Shown in pieces: positions 14,907 through 24,843 of a stretch of 40,159 bases of DNA. The notes below the pieces were generated by a model that ran no database searches, was not told where the DNA came from, and worked only from the letters and a program-made list of their open reading frames with translations. Numbering within the stretch: the first letter of the stretch is position 1; each line of letters opens with the position of its first letter. A program made the translations under genes and the position numbers. Source of the stretch: an uncultured Lachnospiraceae bacterium. GTDB lineage: Bacteria; Bacillota; Clostridia; Lachnospirales; Lachnospiraceae. The DNA lies in assembly GCA_946182825.1 (NCBI GenBank), contig CAMGZH010000024.1, positions 1-40,159 of the forward strand, given 5' to 3'.

Positions 14907-15656
14907 ATGTTAACAACAGAAGATCTTGTCATCGGCTATCATAAGACCCCTTTGATCCGGCAGATCGAACTGGTATTAAAAGAAGGACAGATCCTTGCGC
15001 TGATCGGTCCCAACGGCTCCGGGAAATCCACGCTGCTAAAGACTTTGTCCGGTCTGTTAAAGCCGGTGGGTGGAACTGTCTGCCTCGATGGAGAAGAACT
15101 GAACCGGATCCCGGGGAAGCAACTGGCGCAGAAGATGTCCGTTATGGTGACGGAGCGAAGGGATACCGGATATGCCACCTGTTATGAGGTGGTCAGTGTG
15201 GGACGTTTTCCGTATACCAACGGAATGGGACTTCTGACAAAAGAAGATCGGGAACAGATTGAAAAAGCCATGGAGCTGACCCGGTCCCTGTCCCTTCGGG
15301 ACCGTCTGTTCTCGCAGATCAGTGACGGACAAAAACAGAGAGTGCTGCTGGCAAGGGCGCTGGTCCAGCAGCCGAAGATCCTGATCCTGGATGAGCCTAC
15401 AAGCTATCTTGATATTGGTTACAAGATCGAATTTATCAATATGCTTCGCACCCTGTCCCGGGAGAACCACATCGGCATTCTGCTTTCCATGCATGAACTG
15501 GAACTGGTAAAGTGTCTTGCCCACCAGGTCCTCTGTGTCACCGCCGAGGGGCAACTCGGTCGGATGGGAAGTGTTACGGAAGTTTTGACGGATTCGTATA
15601 TAGAAGAGCTGTTTCACATTCCCGGGGGACAGTTCCGGGAGATTTATCAATGGTAA
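14907..15656 (+). CDS. btuD: ABC transporter ATPase (BtuD/FepC type)
   Basis: 249 residues. Walker [10 protein letters not shown] is at residues 34-42. The signature is ISDGQKQR rather than the usual LSGGQ. Walker [12 protein letters not shown] and the switch histidine in LSMHE are intact. The protein powers the BtuC permease. It starts 4 bp after btuC and its last 7 bases overlap the start of cbiP (ATGGTAA), which ties the importer to the biosynthetic genes in translation. Confidence 0.9.
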   Translation: MLTTEDLVIGYHKTPLIRQIELVLKEGQILALIGPNGSGKSTLLKTLSGLLKPVGGTVCLDGEELNRIPGKQLAQKMSVMVTERRDTGYATCYEVVSVGRFPYTNGMGLLTKEDREQIEKAMELTRSLSLRDRLFSQISDGQKQRVLLARALVQQPKILILDEPTSYLDIGYKIEFINMLRTLSRENHIGILLSMHELELVKCLAHQVLCVTAEGQLGRMGSVTEVLTDSYIEELFHIPGGQFREIYQW

Positions 15657-17158
15657 AAAACGAGAGATCCAAGGTAAAATATATTATGGTGCAGGGAACC
15701 ATGTCCAGTGCCGGCAAGAGTTTGATCGCCGCCGGCCTCTGTCGGATCTTCCGGCAGGACGGCTATCGGGTCGCCCCCTTTAAATCCCAGAATATGGCGC
15801 TGAATTCCTATATTACAGAGGACGGACTGGAAATGGGACGGGCCCAGGTCATGCAGGCGGAGGCGGCAAAGACCAAGCCGAGTGTCTATATGAATCCCAT
15901 TCTGCTAAAGCCCACTGACCACTACGGTTCCCAGGTGATCGTCAACGGAAAGGTCCTTGGGAATATGCCGGCCCGGGAATATTTTGCCTACAAAACAAAG
16001 CTAATACCGGATATTGTACGTGCCCTCAAAAAGCTGGAAGAAGACTACGAGATCATTGTGATCGAGGGAGCCGGTTCTCCGGCAGAGATCAATCTCAAGG
16101 AGAATGATATCGTCAATATGGGAATGGCAAAGCTGGTGGATGCGCCGGTGCTTTTAGTGGGGGACATTGACCGGGGCGGTGTTTTTGCTCAGCTGTACGG
16201 TACCATTGCTTTGCTTCTGCCGGAGGAGCGGGAGAGGATCAAAGGACTTGTTATCAATAAGTTCCGAGGGGATAAAACGATTCTGGATCCGGGAATTTCC
16301 ATGCTGGAGGAGCGCTGCAATATTCCTGTGACCGGGGTGATTCCCTATATGGATCTGAAAGTGGATGATGAGGACTCTCTGTCTCCCCGTTTTAGGAACA
16401 GGAAAAGAGGATGGATCAATGTAATGGTACTTCACCTTCCCCATATCGCCAACTTTACGGATTTTTCTTCATTTGAGCAGGTGGAGGGAATGGAAGTGAT
16501 CTACACAACGGATCCGGAGGAACTGCAGGAGGCAGACCTTTTGATCCTTCCGGGAAGTAAAAACACCATAGCCGATATGGAATGGATGAAGATCTACGGA
16601 TTGGACCGGGCCATCTGCTCCTTTGCCGCCACAGGCAAACCGGTGATCGGGATCTGCGGAGGCTATCAGATGCTGGGAAAGATTATCGAGGACCCCTTCG
16701 GCGTAGAAAACGGGGGATCCATCGAAGGGCTGGGACTGTTGCCTGTGCAAACCATCCTGGGAGAGAAAAAGCACCGGTGTCAGAGTCAGGGAACTTTTTC
16801 TGTAAAAGAAGGACCTCTACAGGCTTTGGACGGCATATCCTATGAAGGGTATGAGATCCATATGGGACAGACCACAGCCCATCGAACGCTTTCTGAATTC
16901 ACCTCGAATGGAAGTGGATATTACAGGAACAACATCTACGGAACCTATATCCATGGCATTTTCGATCAGGGAGAGATCCTTCGTATCCTGTCCTCTTCCC
17001 TTTCAAAAACAAAGGGACTGCATCTTCCGGAGGGAACGATCATGGATCAGACGGAATGGAAGAACAGGGAATATGACAAGTTGGCCAAGACCTTGCGAGA
17101 AAGTATGGATCTGGCAAAGATCTATGAAATGATGGGAATAAGACCTTATGAAAATTGA
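15650..17158 (+). CDS. cbiP: Cobyric acid synthase CbiP
   Basis: 502 residues from the ATG at 15650, with GGGAG at 15637-15641. The open frame upstream lies inside btuD. The N-terminal half is a dethiobiotin-synthetase-like ATP domain with [18 protein letters not shown]. The C-terminal half is a class I glutamine amidotransferase with GICGGYQML (nucleophile Cys336) and a YEIHMGQT segment. CbiP amidates side chains b, d, e and g of adenosylcobyrinic acid a,c-diamide. The length is standard. The end overlaps cbiC by 11 bases. Confidence 0.95.
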   Translation: MVKNERSKVKYIMVQGTMSSAGKSLIAAGLCRIFRQDGYRVAPFKSQNMALNSYITEDGLEMGRAQVMQAEAAKTKPSVYMNPILLKPTDHYGSQVIVNGKVLGNMPAREYFAYKTKLIPDIVRALKKLEEDYEIIVIEGAGSPAEINLKENDIVNMGMAKLVDAPVLLVGDIDRGGVFAQLYGTIALLLPEERERIKGLVINKFRGDKTILDPGISMLEERCNIPVTGVIPYMDLKVDDEDSLSPRFRNRKRGWINVMVLHLPHIANFTDFSSFEQVEGMEVIYTTDPEELQEADLLILPGSKNTIADMEWMKIYGLDRAICSFAATGKPVIGICGGYQMLGKIIEDPFGVENGGSIEGLGLLPVQTILGEKKHRCQSQGTFSVKEGPLQALDGISYEGYEIHMGQTTAHRTLSEFTSNGSGYYRNNIYGTYIHGIFDQGEILRILSSSLSKTKGLHLPEGTIMDQTEWKNREYDKLAKTLRESMDLAKIYEMMGIRPYEN

Positions 17159-17789
17159 GCAGATAAGACCTCAGGACATTGAGAAAAAAAGCTTTGAGAT
17201 CATCACACAAGAACTGGAGGAGATGGGAATTTATCTTGAAGAAGAGAAGGCCTTTCTCATCAAACGTTGCATTCATACCACAGCAGACTTTGATTATGCA
17301 AGGACCATGGCTTTTTCTGAAAACGCCATTTCAAAAATGGCAGAGTTGATCCGGTCGAAGGCTCATATCGTGACGGATACCAATATGGCGCTCTCCGGCA
17401 TCAACAAAAAGATCTTAGGAGAATTCGGGGGAGAAGTCCACTGCTTTATGGCAGATCCTGCGGTTGCAGAAGAAGCGAAACGGCGCGGTGTCACAAGAGC
17501 CACCGTCAGCATGGAATACGCTGCAAAGCTTCCCCATCCGGTGATCTTTGCTGTTGGGAATGCCCCTACTGCATTGATTCGCCTGCGTGAAATGGTGGAT
17601 GAAGGAACCTTTACTCCGGCTTTCGTTATCGGAGTTCCGGTAGGATTTGTAAACGTGATCACCGCCAAGGAACGGATCATGCAGACGGATCTTCCGTATA
17701 TCATTAACACAGGGCGAAAAGGGGGAAGCAATGTGGCTGCGGCCATCTGTAATGCTGTTTTGTATGAAATGAAAAAGGGGAATCTGTAA
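17148..17789 (+). CDS. cbiC: Cobalt-precorrin-8 methylmutase CbiC
   Basis: 213 residues, normal for the family. It moves the methyl group from C11 to C12, giving cobyrinic acid. The segment [11 protein letters not shown] carries His43, the residue that acts as catalytic acid in CobH/CbiC. Further family markers are [14 protein letters not shown] and the C-terminal [18 protein letters not shown]-like end. The start overlaps cbiP and the stop overlaps the cbiD start (TAATG). Confidence 0.95.
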   Translation: MKIEQIRPQDIEKKSFEIITQELEEMGIYLEEEKAFLIKRCIHTTADFDYARTMAFSENAISKMAELIRSKAHIVTDTNMALSGINKKILGEFGGEVHCFMADPAVAEEAKRRGVTRATVSMEYAAKLPHPVIFAVGNAPTALIRLREMVDEGTFTPAFVIGVPVGFVNVITAKERIMQTDLPYIINTGRKGGSNVAAAICNAVLYEMKKGNL

Positions 17790-18913
17790 TGGAATATCAT
17801 TTCACCACCGGAAGCTGCGCAGCTGCGGCGGCCAAAGCCGCAGCCTATATGCTGTTATCCGGCCATAACAAAGCTGATATTGTGATCATGACACCGAAAA
17901 TGATCCCCTTTCATGCGACATTGGTCCATATCAAAAAAGGAAAGGACGAAGTCAGCTGCGGAGTGGAAAAAGACGGAGGTGATGATCCGGACGTGACCAC
18001 CGGCTCTATTATCTATGCCACTGTATCCTTCTGTGACAGGAAGGAAGAAAAGATGTTGCCGGTGCAGCATAGCGTTTGGATTGACGGAGGAGAAGGAGTC
18101 GGCCGGGTAACAAAAGCCGGGCTGGATCAACCGGTGGGAAATGCAGCCATCAATTCCGTTCCGCGGCAGATGATCGAAAGGGAAGTCACCGAAGTTATGA
18201 ACCTTCTGGACTGCAAACGCCCCCTTAAGGTGGTGATCTCAGTCCCGGGAGGAGAGGAACTGGCGAAGAACACGTTTAATCCCCGTCTGGGGATCGAAGG
18301 CGGGATCTCCATCCTGGGTACCTCCGGTCTGGTAGAACCCATGAGTGTACAGGCTCTCCTGGACACCATCCGGGTTGAACTTCACCAGCAGAGGATTCTG
18401 GGGAAAAAGGCGCTTGCCATTGCCCCGGGAAACTATGGACTTGATTTTATGAAAAACACCTATGACTTTGATCTGGATCAGGCTGTAAAATGCTCCAACT
18501 ACATCGGTGCCACTCTGGATATGCTTGCAGAAGAGGGCTTTACAAAGGTTCTTTTATGCGGCCATATCGGTAAACTTATCAAGGTAGCAGGTGGCATCAT
18601 GAATACGCACTCAGCGGAGGCAGACTGCAGGATCGAGCTTATGATCAATGCCGCCCTTATGGCAGGACTTTCCATAGAAGGATTACAGAAGATGCAAAGC
18701 TGTATATCCACGGATGCCGCCTATCAGATTCTTTTCGATGCCGGACTAACCCGACCCTTTATGGACATCATAATGGAAAAGATCCATTTCTATCTTCAGA
18801 AACGGGCGAGGAATCGATTTGAAATCGAATGCATTGTCTTTTCTAATGAATTCGGATCACTAGGGCAAACAGAAGGCGCACTTTCACTGTTAAAGGAGTT
18901 AAAGCATGAGTAA
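17789..18913 (+). CDS. cbiD: Cobalt-precorrin-5B C1-methyltransferase CbiD
   Basis: 374 residues. The N-terminus FTTGSCAAAAAKAAAYML and the internal VTKAGLDQPVGNAAINSVPR and GTSGLVEPMS segments identify CbiD, which is unrelated in fold to the other corrin methyltransferases. It methylates C1 of cobalt-precorrin-5B with S-adenosylmethionine and is a marker of the anaerobic pathway. Its start is coupled to cbiC by a one-base overlap, and its end overlaps cbiF by 8 bases. Confidence 0.95.
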   Translation: MEYHFTTGSCAAAAAKAAAYMLLSGHNKADIVIMTPKMIPFHATLVHIKKGKDEVSCGVEKDGGDDPDVTTGSIIYATVSFCDRKEEKMLPVQHSVWIDGGEGVGRVTKAGLDQPVGNAAINSVPRQMIEREVTEVMNLLDCKRPLKVVISVPGGEELAKNTFNPRLGIEGGISILGTSGLVEPMSVQALLDTIRVELHQQRILGKKALAIAPGNYGLDFMKNTYDFDLDQAVKCSNYIGATLDMLAEEGFTKVLLCGHIGKLIKVAGGIMNTHSAEADCRIELMINAALMAGLSIEGLQKMQSCISTDAAYQILFDAGLTRPFMDIIMEKIHFYLQKRARNRFEIECIVFSNEFGSLGQTEGALSLLKELKHE

Positions 18914-19676
18914 AACAGGATACGTTCATTTCGTCGGAGCCGGGTGCGGAGCAAAGGATCTGATCACGTTAAGAGGCGTTCATCTTCTCCAACAGGCCGA
19001 TACGGTGATCTATGCAGGCTCACTTGTAAATCCCGATCTTTTGGAATACTGCCCGAATGCCAGGGTCTATAACAGCGCCTATATGACATTGGAGGAGGTC
19101 CTGTCTCAAATGATACAGGATGCCAGGGCGGGACGGACCGTCGTAAGGCTTCACACCGGGGATCCCAGCATTTACGGTGCCATCCGGGAACAGATGGATG
19201 CTCTGGATGTGCAGGGGATCGACTATGACAGTTGTCCGGGCGTCAGCGCCTGCTTTGGGGCAGCTGCCAGCCTGAACCTGGAGTACACCCTTCCCGGTAT
19301 TTCCCAGTCCCTTATCATCACAAGAATGGAGGGCAAAACTCCGGTGCCACCAAAGGAAAGCATCGAGGGGTTTGCAGCCCATGAAGCCACCATGGCAGTG
19401 TACTTAAGTACGTCCATGTTGAAAGAGCTGCAACAGCGTTTGATCGCAGGAGGGTATCCGGCTGACACACCGGCGGCCATAGTCTACAAGGCAAGCTGGC
19501 CGGAGGAAGAAGCTTATCTTTGTACGGTAGAGACCTTAGAAGAAACCGGTCGGGGCCATAACATCACAAAGACCGCACTGATTCTGGTGGGACAGGCCTT
19601 AAAGACCGCTTCCTATGAGCGATCCAGGCTCTATGCCCCGGACTTTAGCACAGAATACAGGAAGAAAAGCCTATGA
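18906..19676 (+). CDS. cbiF: Cobalt-precorrin-4 C11-methyltransferase CbiF
   Basis: 256 residues of the tetrapyrrole methylase family. The start VHFVGAGCGAKDLITLRG and the HTGDPSIYGAIREQMD segment are typical of CobM/CbiF and match its usual length. It adds the C11 methyl group after ring contraction. It starts within cbiD and its stop overlaps the cbiG start (ATGA). Confidence 0.94.
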   Translation: MSKTGYVHFVGAGCGAKDLITLRGVHLLQQADTVIYAGSLVNPDLLEYCPNARVYNSAYMTLEEVLSQMIQDARAGRTVVRLHTGDPSIYGAIREQMDALDVQGIDYDSCPGVSACFGAAASLNLEYTLPGISQSLIITRMEGKTPVPPKESIEGFAAHEATMAVYLSTSMLKELQQRLIAGGYPADTPAAIVYKASWPEEEAYLCTVETLEETGRGHNITKTALILVGQALKTASYERSRLYAPDFSTEYRKKSL

Positions 19677-20713
19677 TCATTGGAATCTGCGCGTTTACAT
19701 CAAAGGGATGGGAACTGGCGGATCAGATCATAACCGCCTTCCCGGAACATATTTTTGAGAAAAGAGAAAAGGAAAACGCCCTTACCCAATGGGCAAAGCA
19801 CTGTTTTCACCTGAGATCCCCCATGATTTTTATCGGAGCCTGCGGAATTGCGGTCCGAAGCATTGCTCCCTTCGTGGCAGATAAACTGGAAGATCCACCG
19901 GTGCTTGTTATAGACGATAAGGGACAGCATGTGATTCCCCTTCTCTCCGGGCATATGGGCGGAGCCAATGAACTTGCCCTTCAGCTCTCACGACGGATGC
20001 AACATGCCACAAACCGTTATCCGCTGCAGCCGGTGCTCACCACGGCAACGGATGTAGGGGCTATTTTCTCTGTGGATGTTTTTGCAAGAAGAAACGGATT
20101 TGTCATTGTAAACCGGGAGGGCATACAGAAGGTTTCCTCCGCACTTTTACAGCGGGAAACACTGACCCTTGGGATTTCCCCCTCGATCACTTATGACAAA
20201 GAGGACATTCCCTCCTTTTTTACCTTAGAGGAGGATCCCTTAAAAGGGGTGGATCTGTGGATCACAGACCAACAAAGTTCTTCTGTAACAGCAACTCTGA
20301 CACTCCTGGCAAAGGAGCTTGTTCTTGGCATAGGGTGTAAAAAGGAAACCGCCTGTGAGGATATCAGAAAAATAATAGAGCACCAAAGCATTGATCTTAC
20401 ACATGTAAGTGCTGTGGCGAGCATTGACCTGAAAGAAAAAGAATACGGGCTTGTGGCCTTTTGCCAGAAGCGGCACCTGCCCTTTCATACCTATTCAGCC
20501 GGGGACCTGCAGGAGGTAAACGGAGAATTTAAAACATCAGAATTTGTTGCCCGGGTCACAGGGGTTGGAAACATCTGTGAGAGAGCGGCAGCAAAAGAAG
20601 CAGGAAACGGCTATCAGCTGATACTTCCAAAAACTGCAAAAGACGGCATAACCCTTGCCGTCGCAAAAAGAAAGGTGGTAATAAAGTCATGGGAAACCTC
20701 ATCTATATCGTAG
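19673..20713 (+). CDS. cbiG: Cobalt-precorrin-5A hydrolase CbiG
   Basis: 346 residues. The N-terminal domain has FIGACGIAVRSIAPFVADK and LLSGHMGGANELA, the C-terminal domain has LGIGCKKETACEDI and a GVGNICERAA segment. CbiG opens the delta-lactone and releases acetaldehyde in ring contraction, a step specific to the anaerobic route. The last 25 bases overlap cbiH. Confidence 0.94.
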   Translation: MIIGICAFTSKGWELADQIITAFPEHIFEKREKENALTQWAKHCFHLRSPMIFIGACGIAVRSIAPFVADKLEDPPVLVIDDKGQHVIPLLSGHMGGANELALQLSRRMQHATNRYPLQPVLTTATDVGAIFSVDVFARRNGFVIVNREGIQKVSSALLQRETLTLGISPSITYDKEDIPSFFTLEEDPLKGVDLWITDQQSSSVTATLTLLAKELVLGIGCKKETACEDIRKIIEHQSIDLTHVSAVASIDLKEKEYGLVAFCQKRHLPFHTYSAGDLQEVNGEFKTSEFVARVTGVGNICERAAAKEAGNGYQLILPKTAKDGITLAVAKRKVVIKSWETSSIS

Positions 20714-21429
20714 GAATCGGCCCCGGAGAATCAGCCGGTATGACGGCACAGGCCAGGGCGGTATTAGAGAAAAGTGATATCATCATCGGTTATACCCTCT
20801 ATGTAAAACTGGTGGAAAAGAACTTCCCCGGCAAAGAATTTATGACCACCGGAATGCGACAGGAGATGGATCGCTGCCGCCTGTGTTTTGAGAAGGCCGG
20901 GGAGGGGAAGATCGTTGCCCTGATCTGTAGCGGAGATGCCGGTGTCTATGGAATGGCTTCTCCCATGTATGAATTAAGCCGGGAATATCCCGAAACAGAG
21001 CTTGTGGTCATTCCGGGAATTACAGCCGCCAACAGCGGAGCAGCCATCTTAGGAGCACCGCTGAATCACGATTACTGCCTGATCAGCTTAAGTGATCTTA
21101 TGACCCCCTGGTCTGTCATTGAAAAGAGGCTACAGGCTGCCATCCTGGGAGATTTTGCCATTGCCCTTTACAATCCCTCTTCGAAAAAAAGATCCGACTA
21201 CCTTGAAAAAGCCTGCCGTATCATGATGGAGGCAGGGGCTGCTCCGGACCGGGCCTGCGGCTATGTGGAAAATATCGGCAGGGAAGGAACAAAGCATCAT
21301 GTCTGTACCCTTGCAGAGCTTGCCAAGACAAGCGTCAATATGTTTACAACAGTATTTATCGGTAATTCCAGATCCTGCATCATGAAGGAACATCTGGTGA
21401 CAAAGAGAGGATATGAGATCGATGTGTAA
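20689..21429 (+). CDS. cbiH: Cobalt-precorrin-3 C17-methyltransferase CbiH
   Basis: 246 residues of the tetrapyrrole methylase family. Markers are IVGIGPGESAGMTAQA, IIGYTLYVKLV, CSGDAGVYGMASPMYE and ALYNPSSKKR. It methylates C17 and drives ring contraction. Its start lies inside cbiG and its end overlaps the next gene by 8 bases. It lacks the extra C-terminal extension seen in some two-domain relatives. Confidence 0.94.
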   Translation: MGNLIYIVGIGPGESAGMTAQARAVLEKSDIIIGYTLYVKLVEKNFPGKEFMTTGMRQEMDRCRLCFEKAGEGKIVALICSGDAGVYGMASPMYELSREYPETELVVIPGITAANSGAAILGAPLNHDYCLISLSDLMTPWSVIEKRLQAAILGDFAIALYNPSSKKRSDYLEKACRIMMEAGAAPDRACGYVENIGREGTKHHVCTLAELAKTSVNMFTTVFIGNSRSCIMKEHLVTKRGYEIDV

Positions 21430-23434
21430 TATCTTGATCTTTTCAGGAACAACAGAAGGAAGAGAATTGGCAGAGATCCTGAACGCCAACCAGATCCCTG
21501 CCCATCTTTGTGTTGCAACAGAATACGGAAGTGCTGTGATGCCGGACCTTCCCTGTATTACCCTCCATGAGGGAAGACTTGATGAAGCGGGGATGCGATC
21601 TCTTTACAAAGAATTAGGCACCAACCTTATTGTAGATGCCACGCACCCTTATGCTGCTCTTGTAACAGATACCATCCAAAAAAGTGTAGAGGATCTTCCC
21701 ATCCGCTATCTTCGGTTGTTGCGACCGGAGGATAAGATCCGGGAGGAGGACTTTGTTCAATGCTATGACAGTATCGAAGACTGTATCGAGAGCCTGAAAA
21801 AAACCACCGGAAATATTTTTCTTACCACGGGAAGCAAGGAGCTTTCGAATTTTTGCAGTGATCCGGGGGTAAAGGAACGGATCACTGCCCGGGTGCTTCC
21901 CGACGTTGAAAGCATTCAGCTCTGCCTTGACCTGGGACTTGCCCATTCTCAGATCGTTGCCATGCAGGGACCCTTTTCACAGGAGATGAACCGGGCTATG
22001 CTGTTGCAGTACAACAGCCGACATCTTGTGACGAAAGACAGCGGCCGGGTCGGAGGGGTAGATGCCAAGATCCTTGCCGCCAAAGAACTTGGTATTACCC
22101 TTCATCTGATCCGTCGTCCAAAGCAGGAGGCTTTCATCGACAGACAAATGGGGATGCAGGAGGTTCTTGATATTTTAGCGGATGTGTTGCAAAGACCCAT
22201 ACATAAAAAACCTCTTCTTATCACCCTGGCCGGTGTAGGCTGCGGTCTAAAAGACACAACGACACCGGAGGTATCCCGTGCTATTGCTCAGGCAGATGTC
22301 ATATACGGTGCCCCCCGATTATTGGAAAACATCGGAGGAGGCGCAAAACGCTATCCCTATTATCGGAAAGAGGAGATCCTTCCTTCACTGCAAACGTTAC
22401 AACAGCATCCCACGGTAAATCAGGCTGTGGTTCTTTTCTCCGGGGACAGCGGTTTTTACAGCGGCTGCGAAAAGCTCTACCGGGCTCTGAAAGAAGAACT
22501 CAACTGCCGGATCCGCATCCTGCCGGGAATATCCTCCCTTCAGCTTTTTGCCTCCCGTCTTGGAATCAGCTGGCAGGATGCAAAGCTTTTCAGTCTCCAT
22601 GGAAAAAACAAACAGGAATGGCTGCCGATTCTTCTGGATAGCGCCTGCCACAATGAAAAGACACTTTTTTTGACCTCCGGGGCTGAGGATCTGCAGGTGA
22701 TCCGTCAAAAGGTACAGGAGAGAAAAGAACTGTCACTTTATTACGGGTATAACCTGTCCTACCCGGATGAACAGATCGAGGAAGTAACGGAGCAGACCCT
22801 TCCACTCACCAAAAAAGGGCTTTATGTAGGCTTTTTGTATAACAGGACACCATGGAAAAAGGACTTGCTCCCCCTCTTAAAGGATGAGGACTTCCTTCGG
22901 GACCGGGTGCCCATGACAAAGGAAGAGATCCGAAAGCTATCCCTTTGCCAGCTGCAGTTAAAGGAGGGGGACATCCTGTATGACATCGGAGCAGGAACCG
23001 GCTCCATTGGCCTGCAGGCAGCTCTTTTGTCCCCGAAGATCTTTGTATATGCCATAGAGTGTGATCCAAAGGCGATTGCCCTGATCCAAAAGAATACCGA
23101 CCATCTTTCGGTTCATAATTACCGGGTGATCCATAACCGGGCTCCAAGGGGACTTGCAGAATTACCGGTGGCGGATGCCGCCTTTATCGGCGGAAGCAGG
23201 GGAGATCTTCTTCCCATCCTTTCTTCTTTGCAACAGATCAATCCGAGGATGCGGGTGGTCATCAATGCAGTTTCCTTAGAGTCCATTGCTGAAATCTCTG
23301 AGGTGATCCGGGATTTCCCGGTGAAGGATCTTACGGTCACACAGGTTGCTGTTAATCGAATGAAGGAACTGGGGGATCATCACCTGTTTGAGGCAAATAA
23401 TCCGGTCTATATCACCGCCTTCACCTTTGCGTAA
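21422..23434 (+). CDS. cbiJ-cbiET: CbiJ-CbiE-CbiT triple fusion
   Basis: About 670 residues covering three successive enzymes. Residues about 1-250 are the precorrin-6A reductase CbiJ (ILIFSGTTEGREL at the start, VDATHPYA, VTKDSGRVGG). Residues about 260-460 are the C5 methyltransferase CbiE (LITLAGVGCGLKDTTTPE, LFSGDSGFYSG). Residues about 490-670 are the C15 methyltransferase and decarboxylase CbiT (DRVPMTKEEIRKLSL, DIGAGTGSIG near residue 520). CbiE-CbiT fusions (CobL-like) are common; adding the reductase is less so. An ATG at 21413 is possible, but AGAGAGG (21404-21410) spaces better with 21422. All key motifs are intact. Confidence 0.93.
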   Translation: MCNILIFSGTTEGRELAEILNANQIPAHLCVATEYGSAVMPDLPCITLHEGRLDEAGMRSLYKELGTNLIVDATHPYAALVTDTIQKSVEDLPIRYLRLLRPEDKIREEDFVQCYDSIEDCIESLKKTTGNIFLTTGSKELSNFCSDPGVKERITARVLPDVESIQLCLDLGLAHSQIVAMQGPFSQEMNRAMLLQYNSRHLVTKDSGRVGGVDAKILAAKELGITLHLIRRPKQEAFIDRQMGMQEVLDILADVLQRPIHKKPLLITLAGVGCGLKDTTTPEVSRAIAQADVIYGAPRLLENIGGGAKRYPYYRKEEILPSLQTLQQHPTVNQAVVLFSGDSGFYSGCEKLYRALKEELNCRIRILPGISSLQLFASRLGISWQDAKLFSLHGKNKQEWLPILLDSACHNEKTLFLTSGAEDLQVIRQKVQERKELSLYYGYNLSYPDEQIEEVTEQTLPLTKKGLYVGFLYNRTPWKKDLLPLLKDEDFLRDRVPMTKEEIRKLSLCQLQLKEGDILYDIGAGTGSIGLQAALLSPKIFVYAIECDPKAIALIQKNTDHLSVHNYRVIHNRAPRGLAELPVADAAFIGGSRGDLLPILSSLQQINPRMRVVINAVSLESIAEISEVIRDFPVKDLTVTQVAVNRMKELGDHHLFEANNPVYITAFTFA

Positions 23435-23460
23435 GTTTTACAGATAAAGAAAGGTAACCT

Positions 23461-24843
23461 ATGGAAAAAGCTTTTATGATCGCTGCCTGCGGCAGCAATT
23501 CCGGTAAAACCACCATCACTTGCGGACTCTTAAAAGCCTTTGCAGATGCAGGCCTTAGACTACATTCCTATAAATGCGGTCCGGACTATATCGATCCACT
23601 TTTTCATGAGAAGATCCTGGGCGTGACCTGCCGGAATCTGGATCTGTTTTTTACCGATGAAATAACCACAAGGAAACTTTTCCTTACAGGGGAAGAGGCG
23701 GATCTTTCCATTGTAGAAGGGGTCATGGGACTCTACGACGGTCTGTCGCCTGAGAGGGATACTGCCTCTTCCTACCACCTGGCAAGAACCCTTCAGATCC
23801 CTGTTTTTCTCACTGTTAATGCAAAGGGAATGGGACGCTCCCTTCTGGCTGTCATTCGGGGATTTTTGGAAATGGACACAGCACATCGGATCCGGGGAGT
23901 GATCTTAAACCGTATCACAGAAGGATATTATAAAAGGATCGCCCCGGTTATTGAAAAAGAGCTTTCGCTTCCCGTCCTGGGATTCCTTCCGCAGATCAGG
24001 GAGGGAACCGTAGAAAGCCGGTATTTAGGCCTGAAACTACCGGAAGAGATCTGTGATATACAAAAAAGCATCGACGTTCTGGGAAAGACGATAACAAAGA
24101 CGTTTGATCTGAAGAGAATGCTAGAGCTGTCTTCTGAAATATCAAAAGAACCGCCTGCGGTAATCCAATCACCGATCCAAAAGAAGCTTCCCATTGCAGT
24201 AGCCAGGGATGAAGCCTTTTGCTTTTACTACCATGACAATCTCAGACTTTTAGAAGAGGCTGGGGCAGAGCTGATCTACTTTTCCCCGATCCATGACAAA
24301 AAACTGCCGGAGAACATAGGGGGAGTCATCTTCGGCGGTGGATATCCGGAACTTTTTGCCGAGAAGCTAAGCCGGAACCGATCCATGCTGCTTTCCGTCA
24401 GAGATGCTCTGTCCGGGGGACTTCCCTCTCTGGCTGAGTGTGGCGGTTTTATGTATCTTCATGATGCCATTGTCACAGAAGATCACAAACGCTATCCAAT
24501 GTGTGGTATGATCTCCGGGGATTGCTTTTATACCGGGAGGCTGGTGCGCTTTGGCTACATCAGCCTTGAAGAAAAAACAAAGGCATTTTTACCGGGAAGC
24601 AGCACCTTTGGTTCCGTGATCCGAGGGCACGAATTTCACTACTTTGACAGTGAAGAAAACGGTTCGGATGTGCACAGTAACAAGCCGGCGCAAGACCGCT
24701 GCTGGTCATCTTCATTTACCGCAAACGATCACTGGTGGGGATTTGCTCACCTTTATTATCCGTCAAATCCGGATTTTCCAAAAAACTTTGTACATGCATG
24801 CAAGGAGTATCTCTGTGACAAAACAGGAATTATTTCAACTTAA
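23461..24843 (+). CDS. cbiA: Cobyrinate a,c-diamide synthase CbiA
   Basis: 460 residues. The N-terminal ATP-binding domain has GSNSGKTT (11-18) and the C-terminal glutamine amidotransferase domain has LAECGGFMYL (nucleophile Cys327). CbiA uses glutamine and ATP to amidate side chains a and c. The gene follows the triple fusion by 26 bp with GAAAGG ahead of the ATG, and its last 29 bases overlap cobT. Confidence 0.95.
   Translation: MEKAFMIAACGSNSGKTTITCGLLKAFADAGLRLHSYKCGPDYIDPLFHEKILGVTCRNLDLFFTDEITTRKLFLTGEEADLSIVEGVMGLYDGLSPERDTASSYHLARTLQIPVFLTVNAKGMGRSLLAVIRGFLEMDTAHRIRGVILNRITEGYYKRIAPVIEKELSLPVLGFLPQIREGTVESRYLGLKLPEEICDIQKSIDVLGKTITKTFDLKRMLELSSEISKEPPAVIQSPIQKKLPIAVARDEAFCFYYHDNLRLLEEAGAELIYFSPIHDKKLPENIGGVIFGGGYPELFAEKLSRNRSMLLSVRDALSGGLPSLAECGGFMYLHDAIVTEDHKRYPMCGMISGDCFYTGRLVRFGYISLEEKTKAFLPGSSTFGSVIRGHEFHYFDSEENGSDVHSNKPAQDRCWSSSFTANDHWWGFAHLYYPSNPDFPKNFVHACKEYLCDKTGIIST

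Noticed and set aside
14213-14932. Minus-strand open frame opposite btuC
   Set aside because: Composition is rich in Gly, Asn, His and Arg, typical of an antisense shadow, and btuC is clearly real.
15057-15650. Minus-strand open frame opposite btuD
   Set aside because: It overlaps an intact ABC ATPase entirely and has no recognisable domain.
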